Source: Pseudomonas putida
GTDB taxonomy: Bacteria > Pseudomonadota > Gammaproteobacteria > Pseudomonadales > Pseudomonadaceae
NCBI RefSeq assembly: GCF_002025705.1
Contig: NZ_CP018846.1
Span: 4,951,501-5,015,500, forward strand
Direction: 5' to 3'
DNA: 64,000 nt
The position numbers and the translations under genes were made by a program. Below, one piece after another: positions 16,158 through 25,085 of this stretch. Within the stretch, counting starts at the first letter, position 1. Every line of letters begins with the position of its first letter. The notes under the pieces were generated by a model. That model saw nothing but the letters and a program-made list of their open reading frames with translations. It made no database searches and had not been told where the DNA came from.

Positions 16158-16955
16158 TCACAACGCGAAACGCTGCACACTGTCAGAGCTTTGCCACAGC
16201 ACAGGCAGGATTTGCTTCAACGCCAGCGGGTCGCCGCTGCTCCAGAAGCTTGCTTCGCGAGCCGGCCCGTCGGCCAGCAGCTCGCGCGCAGCCAGCAGGC
16301 GTTGCAACTGGCGCGCCACGGCTGCACCGGTATCGATGATGGCCACCTCGGCGGGCACCATCTCGGCCAGCAGTGGGCGCAGGAAGGGGTAATGGGTGCA
16401 GCCGAGGATCAGCGTGTCGCAGCCGGCGGCCAGCAGCGGCTGCACATAACCCAGCAGTAACTGGCGCAACTGCGGGCTCCCAAGGTCACCGGTTTCGATC
16501 AGCTCGACCAGCCCCGGGCAGGGCTGGGTGACCACTTGCACATCATTGGCGAAGCGGTCGAGCAAGGCGGCAAACTTGGCGCTTTGCAAGGTGCCTGTGG
16601 TGGCCAGCACACCGACCACACCCGAGCGGGTGGCAGCAGCAGCAGGCTTGACAGCCGGTTCCATGCCAACCAGTGGCCAGTCGGGGTACAACTCGCGCAG
16701 GTCGGCGACTGCAGCCACGGTCGCGGTGTTGCAGGCCAGGACCATCGCCTTGGCACCTTGCTGCTTGAAGAATTGCGCGATGCGCCGGCAGCGCTGGCGG
16801 ATGTAGTCCGGGGACTTCTCGCCATAGGGCACATGGCCACAATCGGCCACGTAAAGCAGCGACTCGTTGGGCAGCAGGCGCTGGATCTCGGCAAGCACCG
16901 ACAAGCCGCCGACCCCCGAGTCCATCACGCCGACCGGCGCCCAGCGCTCAGCCAT
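16158..16955 (-). CDS. murI: Glutamate racemase
   Basis: A 265-residue cytoplasmic enzyme producing D-glutamate for peptidoglycan. Signatures: VMDSGVGGLSV at residues 10-20, the first catalytic cysteine in ACNTATVAA and the second in GCTHYPFL. Start ATG 16955 overlaps the end of moeB by 8 bp. It is the last gene of the hemA-prfA-prmC-moeB-murI chain. Confidence 0.95.
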   Translation of the reverse strand: MAERWAPVGVMDSGVGGLSVLAEIQRLLPNESLLYVADCGHVPYGEKSPDYIRQRCRRIAQFFKQQGAKAMVLACNTATVAAVADLRELYPDWPLVGMEPAVKPAAAATRSGVVGVLATTGTLQSAKFAALLDRFANDVQVVTQPCPGLVELIETGDLGSPQLRQLLLGYVQPLLAAGCDTLILGCTHYPFLRPLLAEMVPAEVAIIDTGAAVARQLQRLLAARELLADGPAREASFWSSGDPLALKQILPVLWQSSDSVQRFAL

Positions 16956-17703
16956 CGCGCTTGCCGCACACGGCGCAGGCCGGGTCACGCTTGACCCGCA
17001 GCTCACGCAGGCGCGTGCCAAGGGCATCGATCAACAGCAGGCGGCCAACCAGTGGCTCGCCAAAGCCTGCCAGCAGCTTCATCGCCTCCAGTGCCTGCAA
17101 GCTGCCAACCAGGCCTACCAGCGGGCCGATCACGCCGGCTTCGCTGCAGGTCAGTTCGTCTTCGCTGCCGTGGCCGTACAGGCAGTGGTAGCAAGGGCTG
17201 TTGTCACGGCGCGGGTCGAATACCGACAGCTGGCCTTCCAGGCGGATCGCCGCGCCGCTAACCAGCGGTTTGCCAGCCGCGAAGCAGGCCGCGTTGACCG
17301 CCTCGCGCGTACCGAAGTTGTCGGAGCAGTCCAGCACCAGGTCGACCGCTGCCACGGCGGCGGCCAGGGAGTCTTCATCCAGTGCGTGGCGGTGGGCGAC
17401 CAGGGTGATCTCAGGGTTGATCGCCTGCAGCCGCTGCAGCGCCGAATCGACCTTGCTCATGCCGACGCTGTCGCTGTCATGGATGACCTGGCGTTGCAGG
17501 TTGGTCAGGTCGACGGTGTCGAAGTCGGCCAGGTGCAGTTCACCCACACCAGCGGCCGCCAGGTACAACGCCACCGGCGAGCCAAGGCCACCAAGGCCGA
17601 CGATCAATGCCTTGCTGTGCTTGAGCCGCAGCTGGCCGTCGATGTCCACCTGGGCCAGCAGGATCTGCCGGCTGTAACGCAACAGTTCCTGATCGGTCAG
17701 CAT
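16948..17703 (-). CDS. moeB: MoeB/ThiF-type adenylyltransferase
   Basis: A 251-residue E1-like enzyme that adenylates the C-terminus of a sulfur-carrier protein, most likely MoaD in molybdopterin synthesis. The ATP-binding loop IVGLGGLGSPVALYL is at about residues 34-48, and zinc is held by two Cys pairs, CYHC and CAVC. Without a MoaD or ThiS gene nearby the exact partner cannot be fixed. It overlaps prmC by 7 bp and murI by 8 bp. Confidence 0.92.
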   Translation of the reverse strand: MLTDQELLRYSRQILLAQVDIDGQLRLKHSKALIVGLGGLGSPVALYLAAAGVGELHLADFDTVDLTNLQRQVIHDSDSVGMSKVDSALQRLQAINPEITLVAHRHALDEDSLAAAVAAVDLVLDCSDNFGTREAVNAACFAAGKPLVSGAAIRLEGQLSVFDPRRDNSPCYHCLYGHGSEDELTCSEAGVIGPLVGLVGSLQALEAMKLLAGFGEPLVGRLLLIDALGTRLRELRVKRDPACAVCGKRDG

Positions 17704-18527
17704 GGCAGGCGCCCCAGTGAAATACGCTCATGGCCACCCAGGTCCTTGCAGCTGGCCACCTCGGTGAAGCCTTGTGCGCTCAGCAGGGCACGCACATCGG
17801 CGGCCTGATCGTAACCGTGTTCGAGCAGCAACCAGCCCCCCGGCAGCAGATGCTGCGGCGCCTGGGCGACGATCACCCGCAGGTCATCCAGGCCATCGGT
17901 ACCGGCCACCAGCGCGCTGCTGGGCTCGAAACGCACGTCACCTTCGACCAGGTGCGGGTCTTCGGCGCGGATGTACGGCGGGTTGCTGAGAATCAGGTCG
18001 AAGCGCTGCCCGGCCAGGCTGCCGAACCAGTGGCTGGCAAGCACCTGAACGTTATCCAGGCCCAGGCGCTGGCGATTGCGCTCGGCCAGGGCCACGGCTT
18101 CCTCGACGCGGTCCACGGCCGTCACTTGCCAGGCCGGGCAATCGCTGGCCAGGGCCAGGGCGATGGCGCCGGTGCCAGTACCCAGGTCGAGGACCTTGGC
18201 GGGCGATGCGGGCTGCAACTGCAGGGCCGTTTCGACCAGCAGTTCGGTATCCGGGCGTGGGATCAGCGTATGAGGCGCCACTTCCAGGTCGAGCTTCCAG
18301 AAGCCCTGCTGCCCCAGGATGTAGGCCACCGGCTCACCGCCACGGCGGCGCTGCAGGTAGCCGGCGTAGGTTTCGGCATCCTCGCTGCTGACAATGCGCT
18401 CGGGCCAGGTGTGCAGGAAGCTGCGCGACTTGCCGATGGCGGCAGCCAGCAGCAGTTCGGCGTCCAGGCGCTCGCTGGGCGAATCGGGGAGCTGCGCGTT
18501 GCGCAGGAGGCTGGCAATGATGGTCAT
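17697..18527 (-). CDS. prmC: Release factor glutamine methyltransferase
   Basis: A 276-residue SAM-dependent enzyme that methylates the Gln of the GGQ motif in peptide-release factors. The catalytic NPPYI (in LILSNPPYIRAEDP) and SAM loop VLDLGTGTGAIALAL are both present. Its start codon shares one base with the stop codon of prfA, so the enzyme is made together with its substrate RF1. Confidence 0.96.
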   Translation of the reverse strand: MTIIASLLRNAQLPDSPSERLDAELLLAAAIGKSRSFLHTWPERIVSSEDAETYAGYLQRRRGGEPVAYILGQQGFWKLDLEVAPHTLIPRPDTELLVETALQLQPASPAKVLDLGTGTGAIALALASDCPAWQVTAVDRVEEAVALAERNRQRLGLDNVQVLASHWFGSLAGQRFDLILSNPPYIRAEDPHLVEGDVRFEPSSALVAGTDGLDDLRVIVAQAPQHLLPGGWLLLEHGYDQAADVRALLSAQGFTEVASCKDLGGHERISLGRLPC

Positions 18528-19609
18528 CAGTCCCCCAGGGCAGCCAGTTGGTCGGCCTGGTATTCGGCCAGCAACGGTTCGATCACGGCCTCCACGCCAC
18601 CGGCAAGGATGTCGTCGAGGGAGTACAGGGTCAGGTTGATGCGGTGATCGGTCACCCGCCCCTGTGGATAATTGTAGGTACGAATGCGTTCGGAGCGGTC
18701 ACCGGAGCCGACCAGCAGCTTGCGCTCGCTGGCGATGGCGTTCTGCGCGGCGCTGGTCTGCATGTCGTTGAGCTTGGCCGACAGCCAGGACATGGCGCGG
18801 GCACGGTTCTTGTGCTGCGAACGCTCTTCCTGGCACTCGACCACGATGCCGGTAGGCAAGTGGGTGATGCGGATCGCCGAGTCGGTCTTGTTCACGTGCT
18901 GGCCGCCGGCGCCCGAGGCGCGGTAGGTATCGACGCGCAGGTCTGCCGGGTTGATCTCGATGGCCGCTTGCTCGTCGGGCTCGGGCAGCACAGCCACGGT
19001 GCAGGCCGAGGTATGGATACGGCCCTGGGATTCGGTTTCCGGCACCCGTTGAACACGGTGCGCACCGGACTCGAACTTGAGCTTGCCGTACACATTGTCG
19101 CCTTCGACTCGGGCAATGATCTCTTTGTAACCGCCGTGCTCGCCCTCGTTCTCGGAGAGGATCTCCAGGCGCCAGCCGCGCTTCTCGGCGTAGCGCGAGT
19201 ACATGCGGAACAGGTCGCCGGAGAAGATCGCCGCCTCGTCGCCGCCAGTACCGGCGCGGATCTCGAGGAACACGTTGCGGCCATCGTTGGGGTCCTTGGG
19301 CAGCAGCATACGCTGAAGGTTGGACTCCAGTTCGACCAGCTGTTCCTTGGCTTCGCGCACTTCCTCCACGGCCATCTCGCGCAGGTCGGGGTCGGCGTCC
19401 TTGAGCAGCGCCTGGGCGCCTTCGAGATCGTCCTGCACCTTGCGCCACTCTTTATAGGCGGCGTACACCGGCTCGACTTCGGCATATTCGCGGGAATAGG
19501 CGCGGAAGCGGGTCTGGTCGGATATGACTTCGGCGTCACCAAGCAGCGCGGTGAGTTCCTCGAAGCGGTCCTGGAGAATCTCCAGTTTGTTCAGCAGCGA
19601 CGCTTTCAT
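18527..19609 (-). CDS. prfA: Peptide chain release factor 1
   Basis: A 360-residue factor that reads UAA and UAG and triggers peptide release on the ribosome. The GGQ loop is in SGAGGQHVNKTDS; the codon-reading tripeptide region is VPETES. Length is standard. It overlaps hemA by 4 bp upstream and prmC by 1 bp downstream. Confidence 0.97.
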   Translation of the reverse strand: MKASLLNKLEILQDRFEELTALLGDAEVISDQTRFRAYSREYAEVEPVYAAYKEWRKVQDDLEGAQALLKDADPDLREMAVEEVREAKEQLVELESNLQRMLLPKDPNDGRNVFLEIRAGTGGDEAAIFSGDLFRMYSRYAEKRGWRLEILSENEGEHGGYKEIIARVEGDNVYGKLKFESGAHRVQRVPETESQGRIHTSACTVAVLPEPDEQAAIEINPADLRVDTYRASGAGGQHVNKTDSAIRITHLPTGIVVECQEERSQHKNRARAMSWLSAKLNDMQTSAAQNAIASERKLLVGSGDRSERIRTYNYPQGRVTDHRINLTLYSLDDILAGGVEAVIEPLLAEYQADQLAALGD

Positions 19610-20883
19610 TGCGGGGATTTGTCCGTCGAGCCCTCGTTGAGGGCAAAGAGTTCCTGGGCCATGGCCAGCGCATCGAGGCGGCCCTCGGCCGAGAGCTTTT
19701 TCAGCTGCACGCTGGGCGCATGCAGGAGTTTGTTGGTCAGGCCCCGGGCCAGTTGCGCCAGTACATCCTCGGGGTTGCCGCCATTGGCCAGCAAACGCTG
19801 AGCCTTTTGCAGTTCTTCGTCACGCAGGCGCTCGCTTTGCTGGCGGTAGGCACGCAGCACATCGACAGCGGCCAGTTCGCGCAGGCGCAGCATGAAGTCT
19901 TCGGCGCCCACCGAAACCAGCTCTTCGGCGGCCTGGGCCGCGCCCTGGCGGCTCTTGAGGTTTTCCGCGACCACTTCGTGCAGGTCATCGACGGTGTACA
20001 GGTAGACGTCGTCGAGTTCGCCCACTTGCGGCTCGATGTCGCGCGGCACGGCGATGTCGACCATGAAGATCGGTTTGTGCCGGCGCTGCTTGAGCGCGCT
20101 TTCCACCGCCCCCTTGCCAAGGATCGGCAGCTGGCTGGCGGTGGAACTGATGACTATATCGCTGTTGGCCAGTTCCTGCGGGATGTCGGCCAGCAGCACG
20201 GCATGGGCACCGAACTGCTCGGCAAGAATGCTCGCCCGCTCCAGGGTGCGGTTGGCCACGACGATGCGGCGCACGCCTTGTTCATGCAAGTGGCGGGCGA
20301 CCAGGGTGATGGTTTCACCGGCACCGATCAACAGGGCCTGGCTGCGGCCCAGGTCGGTGAAGATCTGCTTGGCCAGGCTGACTGCGGCGAATGCCACGGA
20401 CACCGGGTTTTCGCCGATCGCGGTGTCGGTACGCACCTGCTTGGCAGCACTGAAGGTGGCCTGGAACAGGCGCCCCAGCAGCGGGCCGATGGTGCCGGCC
20501 TCACGCGCCACGGCGTAGGCGGACTTCATCTGGCCGAGGATCTGCGGTTCGCCGAGCACCAGCGAGTCGAGCCCGGAGGCCACCCGCATCATGTGCTTCA
20601 CCGCATCGTGCTCTTCGTGGATGTAGGCGCTGGCGCGCAGCTCATCCAGGCTCAGCCGGTGATATTCGGCCAGCCATTGCAGAACGGCGTCGGCGGACAG
20701 GTGGTCCTGCTCTATATAAAGCTCGCTACGGTTGCAGGTCGACAGGATCGCCGCCTCACGGCTGGCGGTCAGTCGGCAGAGCTGCTGCAGGGCGTCGACC
20801 AGCTGCTCTGGGGTAAACGCCACGCGCTCGCGTACGTCTACCGAGGCAGTCTTATGGTTGATACCAAGTGCAAGAAAGGCCAT
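19606..20883 (-). CDS. hemA: Glutamyl-tRNA reductase
   Basis: A 425-residue NADPH-dependent enzyme reducing glutamyl-tRNA to glutamate semialdehyde, the first committed step of tetrapyrrole synthesis. The catalytic Cys lies in ILSTCNRSELY (about residues 45-55), the NADPH loop in LLIGAGETITL, and the C-terminal dimerisation helices follow. First gene of the leftward five-gene operon. ATG 20883. Confidence 0.97.
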   Translation of the reverse strand: MAFLALGINHKTASVDVRERVAFTPEQLVDALQQLCRLTASREAAILSTCNRSELYIEQDHLSADAVLQWLAEYHRLSLDELRASAYIHEEHDAVKHMMRVASGLDSLVLGEPQILGQMKSAYAVAREAGTIGPLLGRLFQATFSAAKQVRTDTAIGENPVSVAFAAVSLAKQIFTDLGRSQALLIGAGETITLVARHLHEQGVRRIVVANRTLERASILAEQFGAHAVLLADIPQELANSDIVISSTASQLPILGKGAVESALKQRRHKPIFMVDIAVPRDIEPQVGELDDVYLYTVDDLHEVVAENLKSRQGAAQAAEELVSVGAEDFMLRLRELAAVDVLRAYRQQSERLRDEELQKAQRLLANGGNPEDVLAQLARGLTNKLLHAPSVQLKKLSAEGRLDALAMAQELFALNEGSTDKSPQ

Positions 20884-21339
20884 GCAAGGTCGCTGGTTGT
20901 GACGGGAAGCCGATAATTGTCCTCTTTCGCAGGTTTTAGAACAACCACCGTTCGCTATTGTCGTGATAGGCCGCGCCGACCCGGCCCCGGGGAGCCCCGG
21001 TCCAAGGCCGAGGCAAGCACGAAACCTGTGGGAGCGGGCTTGCCCGCGAAGAGGCCGGAGCAGGTCAAACCAATTTCTCGTGAGTCCCCCTCCCTCACCA
21101 GTCTGCTCGCCCCGAGCGATTGCACTGCTGGCGGGTAATATTTCCTACAAAAACACCTTTCAATGAAATCTTTCGACATATTCACAGCGGAGTTATCCAC
21201 AATCCTGTAGTCCATTTCCCAAATACTGCCCTCTCTATTGCCTTCCCAGATATCAGTGCCTAGCCTTGCCAATCACTGACCGGGCCAAGTTCCCCGTCAG
21301 CACTTCAGACCCTGAATAAATTGCCAAGGAGAGGTAAGC
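20884..21339. other. 456-bp intergenic region between hemA and hcp
   Basis: No credible gene. It must hold the leftward hemA promoter and the rightward hcp promoter, neither of which I can fix. It contains one single REP (21025-21059). From about 21130 on, the sequence becomes visibly A+T-richer, continuing into the inserted cassette. Confidence 0.6.
21025..21059. repeat. Single REP element
   Basis: One arm only: CCTGTGGGAGCGGGCTTGCC then CGCGAAGAGGCC. It lies between hemA and the T6SS cassette. Confidence 0.75.
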
Positions 21340-21828
21340 ATGGCATTTGATGCATATATAAAAATCGACGAAATTTCAGGTGAAGCCCTGGATGAAAAAT
21401 ATAATAAATGGATTGAGGTTACCGGCTACGACTTCGGCGTAAGTCAAAGCACCTCAGCCACTGCAAGCTCCGCCGGTGGTGCCACCTCAGGCCGCACCGC
21501 CGTCAGCAACTTCAGATTCACCAAGTTTCTCGACAGTGCCAGTTGCAAACTGATGGAGGCCAGTTGTGCGGGCCTGCATCTGAAAGAAGTGAAACTCGCG
21601 TTGTGCCGTGCAGGCGGCGACAAGCTCAAGTATTACGAGGTCATTCTCGAAGAAGTGATCATTGCCGACTACACACAGAGCGCTGCCGATGGTGTGCCGA
21701 TCGAGGTAGTGCAACTCGATTACGGCCGAATAAAGACTACCTATACTCAACAGAAACGCATCGACGGCTCTGGCGGCGGTAACATCGCTGGCGGCTGGGA
21801 CCGGATCAGCAACAAGAAATACGCGTGA
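21340..21828 (+). CDS. hcp: Type VI secretion tube protein Hcp
   Basis: A 162-residue protein of the Hcp family, which stacks as hexameric rings to form the T6SS inner tube and can carry effectors in its lumen. The family start MAFDAYIKIDEISGEA and the later FRFTKFLDSASCKLMEA and LKYYEVILEEVIIADY match Hcp1-type proteins; length equals Hcp1 of P. aeruginosa. AAGGAG precedes ATG 21340. No other T6SS structural gene is nearby, so this is an orphan hcp paired with its own cargo, 10 bp upstream of the next gene. Confidence 0.93.
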   Translation: MAFDAYIKIDEISGEALDEKYNKWIEVTGYDFGVSQSTSATASSAGGATSGRTAVSNFRFTKFLDSASCKLMEASCAGLHLKEVKLALCRAGGDKLKYYEVILEEVIIADYTQSAADGVPIEVVQLDYGRIKTTYTQQKRIDGSGGGNIAGGWDRISNKKYA

Positions 21829-21838
21829 GGATAACGCC

Positions 21839-22816
21839 ATGACCGAAGCCCGCGCGTTCATCAACCCCAAAATGCAGAACTACCACACACTCAAGGCCGG
21901 CCTTGCGCTCAGTGGGCATTCGGCCAGCAAGTTCGACATTCTGAATGCTCACATCTACAACAATGTGGTCAGGAGCGGCGAACTGGTCATTGTTGGCGAC
22001 TGGTCGACGCCTTCGTGTACCAGCCAGGAGGCGTATCTGATGGCAAAGGCTGCCAGGACGCATATGGGACTGATGCGTAGCGGGCAAGGTGCCGACGAGT
22101 TCTTTCTGGAGAATTTCGAGTTGCTCAAAAGTCTGCTTACCCATGCCGCTACAGGCGCAGGCGTGGTCAGCGATGGCTGGAGCAGGCACCTGAAGGCTAT
22201 TCAGGGCACGTTGCTGGAAATTGAAAAGCTGTATCAGGAGCATATGAGTTCAGGGACGCTCAAGGCTCGCGATCAGTTTTATGCCAGGCGCGCGGCGCTG
22301 TTCGCCAGGCTGGATGAGCAGTTGAGTAAAATGGCAGCGTTTGGTGCCGGCTTGCGAAACAAAGGGTCGATCAAAAGAACCCTTGGCCTTTCCACGAAAA
22401 GCTATTTGAACGCTGGTGAAATTGCAGGGTATGCCGATAAGGTCGCAGGTGTCGGCAAGGCTGCCAACCTGATAAAAAAAGGAACGTACATTGGAATTGC
22501 GCTGGAAGTCGCGAGCACAGGCCTGTCAATCAAAAAAGCATGCACAGAAGGGAGAGAGGAAGAGTGCAGAAGAGCCAAAATTGTCGAGAGTAGTTCCTTG
22601 GCAGGTAGCGTAGGTGGAGGCGTGATTGGTGCATATGCAGGCAACATGTTTGGCGTAGCAGCTTGCGGCGTGGTTCTCGGAATCGCATCGGGTGGGCCGG
22701 GCGCGTTCGCTTGCGGCGTAGCGGGCGGAGCCTTTGGGGGGATGCTAATCGGGGAGATTGGAAGCCGTGGAGGAGAAATCATGGGTGATTTATTTTACGA
22801 GCGAGTGATGAATTGA
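21839..22816 (+). CDS. Putative Hcp-associated T6SS effector with glycine-zipper C-terminus
   Basis: A 325-residue protein I cannot place in a family. Residues 1-60 are polar; 85-170 look helical and amphipathic; 200-230 is moderately hydrophobic; 253-316 is a long Gly/Ala-rich hydrophobic stretch with repeated GxxxG spacing (AGSVGGGVIGAYAG, GVAGGAFGGMLIGEIG). No signal peptide, lipase or nuclease motif is visible. Position directly after hcp and before a small membrane protein suggests a toxic effector delivered in the Hcp tube; the C-terminus suggests membrane insertion or pore formation. Function is inferred, not shown. Confidence 0.6.
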   Translation: MTEARAFINPKMQNYHTLKAGLALSGHSASKFDILNAHIYNNVVRSGELVIVGDWSTPSCTSQEAYLMAKAARTHMGLMRSGQGADEFFLENFELLKSLLTHAATGAGVVSDGWSRHLKAIQGTLLEIEKLYQEHMSSGTLKARDQFYARRAALFARLDEQLSKMAAFGAGLRNKGSIKRTLGLSTKSYLNAGEIAGYADKVAGVGKAANLIKKGTYIGIALEVASTGLSIKKACTEGREEECRRAKIVESSSLAGSVGGGVIGAYAGNMFGVAACGVVLGIASGGPGAFACGVAGGAFGGMLIGEIGSRGGEIMGDLFYERVMN

Positions 22817-23208
22817 CTACAGCTCATGAAATTTTGGGAGTGGTATTCGCCATACTCATCACCGCGATATTCGTCTCCATGTCGATAACGTTTTATTTAT
22901 CCCATCGCCTGACTGAAAAAATAGAATCGCAGCTAACCCACTGCAAATTGATCTGCGACAACAAAAAAATATACGCCGGGCTTGGATTTATGGGAAAAGT
23001 CTTTCGATTCGGAACAATATCTTTAGTATTGGTTTTCCCTGAGGCCTATGCGCGCAGAGGCCTCGTAGACATCAGGGAAATTGATCAACTGCCAGGCCAC
23101 ACAAAAAAGTTACTTAGCAGACTCGTAACTGTGTGCCTGGCGCTATTTTTTGCACTTCTATTATTTAGGGCATGCCTCTATCTCGCTGACCATCTTCAAA
23201 GCCTTTGA
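22813..23208 (+). CDS. Putative immunity protein, two-helix membrane protein
   Basis: A 131-residue protein with a membrane helix at about residues 6-29 (LGVVFAILITAIFVS) and another at about 105-125 (VTVCLALFFALLLF); the segment around 66-76 is also hydrophobic. An inner-membrane immunity protein is what a membrane-acting effector would need. Its TTG start overlaps the effector's TGA (TTGA), so translation is coupled. Codon use is clearly A+T-richer than in neighbours, a sign of transfer. Family not recognised. Confidence 0.55.
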   Translation: MTTAHEILGVVFAILITAIFVSMSITFYLSHRLTEKIESQLTHCKLICDNKKIYAGLGFMGKVFRFGTISLVLVFPEAYARRGLVDIREIDQLPGHTKKLLSRLVTVCLALFFALLLFRACLYLADHLQSL

Positions 23209-23368
23209 ATCCATCGTAGAGCCCCGACATCGGGACCGAACCTAACCCCCCACTCCGTTGTCCGACGCTTGCACCACCAAGCTGTAAACCACGACCTTCG
23301 CAGGTGGGTTTGCCCCCGCGCTTGTGTCATCATGCTCCGACCGCCGGTTAGTCTTTTTAAGCCTCTCT

Positions 23369-25081
23369 ATGAACAGACCCTACGCATTGCTGCTTGCCTT
23401 CGCCCTGCTCCAGGGCTGCCAGAGCCTGGCCCCGCAAAAGGCCGAGCCTCCCGCCGCCGAGGCCGAGGCGAAGAAGCCCGAGGTGTATGGGTCGTTCACG
23501 CAAGACACCCTTTATAGCCTGCTGGTGGCCGAGCTGGCCGGCCAGCGCAACCGCTTCGACATCGCCCTGGCCAACTACGCCGACCAGGCCGAGAAGACCC
23601 AGGACCCGGGCGTCTCCGAGCGCGCCTACCGCATTGCCGAGTACCTCGGCGCCGACGAGCCGGCCCTCGACAGCGCCCTGATCTGGGCCAAGAACGACCC
23701 GGAGAACCTCGACGCCCAGCGCGCCGCCGCCATCCAGCTGGCCCGAGCCGGTCGCTACGACGACTCCATGACCTATATGGAGAAGGTGTTGCAGGGCCAG
23801 GGTGACACCCACTTCGACTTCCTCGCCCTGTCGGCCGCCGAAACCGACCAGAGCACCCGCGACGGTCTGATGCAGAGCTTTGACCGCCTGCTGGTCAAAT
23901 ACCCGGACAACAGCCAGCTGGTGTTCGGCAAGGCATTGCTGCTGAACCAGGACGGCAAGTCCCAGGAAGCCCTCGACCTGCTCGAGGCCCACCCGGCGCA
24001 GAATGGCGAAATCGCCCCGATCCTGCTGCGCGCCCGCCTGCTCCAGGCCCTGGACCGCGGCCCGGAAGCGCTGCCGCTGCTGCGCGGGGCGATCCGTGAC
24101 AACCCGGACGACAAGCGCCTGCGCCTGACCTACGCACGCACCCTGGTCGAACAGGACCGCATGGCCGATGCCAAGGCTGAATTCCTCAGCCTGGTTCAGC
24201 AGTACCCGGATGACGATGAGTCGCGTTACTCCCTGGCCCTGGTGTGCCTGGAGATGAAAGACTGGGACGAAGCCGAGGTCTACCTGCGCGAGCTGATCGA
24301 GCGCGACAGCAACGTCGACGCCGCCCACCTGAACCTGGGCCGCATCGCCGAAGAACGCCACGACCCGGCAGGTGCCCTGCGCGAATATGCCTTGGTCGGC
24401 ACTGGCCCGGACTACCTGCCGGCCCAATTGCGCCAGGCTGACATCCTCATTGCCAACGGCCGCGGCACCGAAGCATCGCGCCTGCTCGCCGAGGCCCGCG
24501 AAACGCAGCCGGACCTGGCCGTGCAGCTGTACCTGATCGAATCGGAAAGCTACAGCAACAACAACAAGGACGCCCAGGCTGACCAGGTGCTGCAGCAAGC
24601 CCTCAAGCATTACCCGGACGACCTCAACCTGCTTTATACCCGCGCCATGCTGGCCGAAAAGCGCGATGACCTGCCGCTGATGGAAAAGGACCTGCGCGCC
24701 ATCATCGCTCGCGAGCCCGAAAATGCCATGGCGCTGAACGCCCTCGGCTACACCCTGGCCGATCGCACCACCCGCTACAGCGAAGCCAAGGTCCTGATCG
24801 ACAAAGCCCACCAGCTGACCCCGGACGACCCGGCAGTGCTCGACAGCATGGGCTGGATCAACTACCGGCTGGGCAACCTCGCCGAGGCTGAAAACTACCT
24901 GCGCCAAGCCTTTGCCCGCTTCCCCGACCATGAAGTGGCCGCCCACCTGGGCGAAGTCCTGTGGGCCAACGGCAAGCGCCGCGAGGCCCGACAAGTCTGG
25001 GCCAAGGGCTTCGAAGCCCAGGCCGACAGCCCTATCCTGCGCAAGACCCTCCTGCGCCTGACCGGATCCGAGACTCTTTAA
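23369..25081 (+). CDS. TPR-repeat lipoprotein
   Basis: A 570-residue protein with a lipoprotein signal (hydrophobic residues 5-14, lipobox LLQGC, Cys17 the modified residue) and tetratricopeptide-like repeats over most of its length, e.g. AEVYLRELIERDSNVDAAHLNLG and MGWINYRLGNLAEAENYL. TPR arrays bind proteins, so a scaffold in the envelope is likely. ATG 23369 is chosen because the signal peptide follows at once. Only 4 bp separate it from lolB, so it may help lipoprotein or outer-membrane assembly; this is inference. Confidence 0.85.
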   Translation: MNRPYALLLAFALLQGCQSLAPQKAEPPAAEAEAKKPEVYGSFTQDTLYSLLVAELAGQRNRFDIALANYADQAEKTQDPGVSERAYRIAEYLGADEPALDSALIWAKNDPENLDAQRAAAIQLARAGRYDDSMTYMEKVLQGQGDTHFDFLALSAAETDQSTRDGLMQSFDRLLVKYPDNSQLVFGKALLLNQDGKSQEALDLLEAHPAQNGEIAPILLRARLLQALDRGPEALPLLRGAIRDNPDDKRLRLTYARTLVEQDRMADAKAEFLSLVQQYPDDDESRYSLALVCLEMKDWDEAEVYLRELIERDSNVDAAHLNLGRIAEERHDPAGALREYALVGTGPDYLPAQLRQADILIANGRGTEASRLLAEARETQPDLAVQLYLIESESYSNNNKDAQADQVLQQALKHYPDDLNLLYTRAMLAEKRDDLPLMEKDLRAIIAREPENAMALNALGYTLADRTTRYSEAKVLIDKAHQLTPDDPAVLDSMGWINYRLGNLAEAENYLRQAFARFPDHEVAAHLGEVLWANGKRREARQVWAKGFEAQADSPILRKTLLRLTGSETL

Positions 25082-25085
25082 CGCC

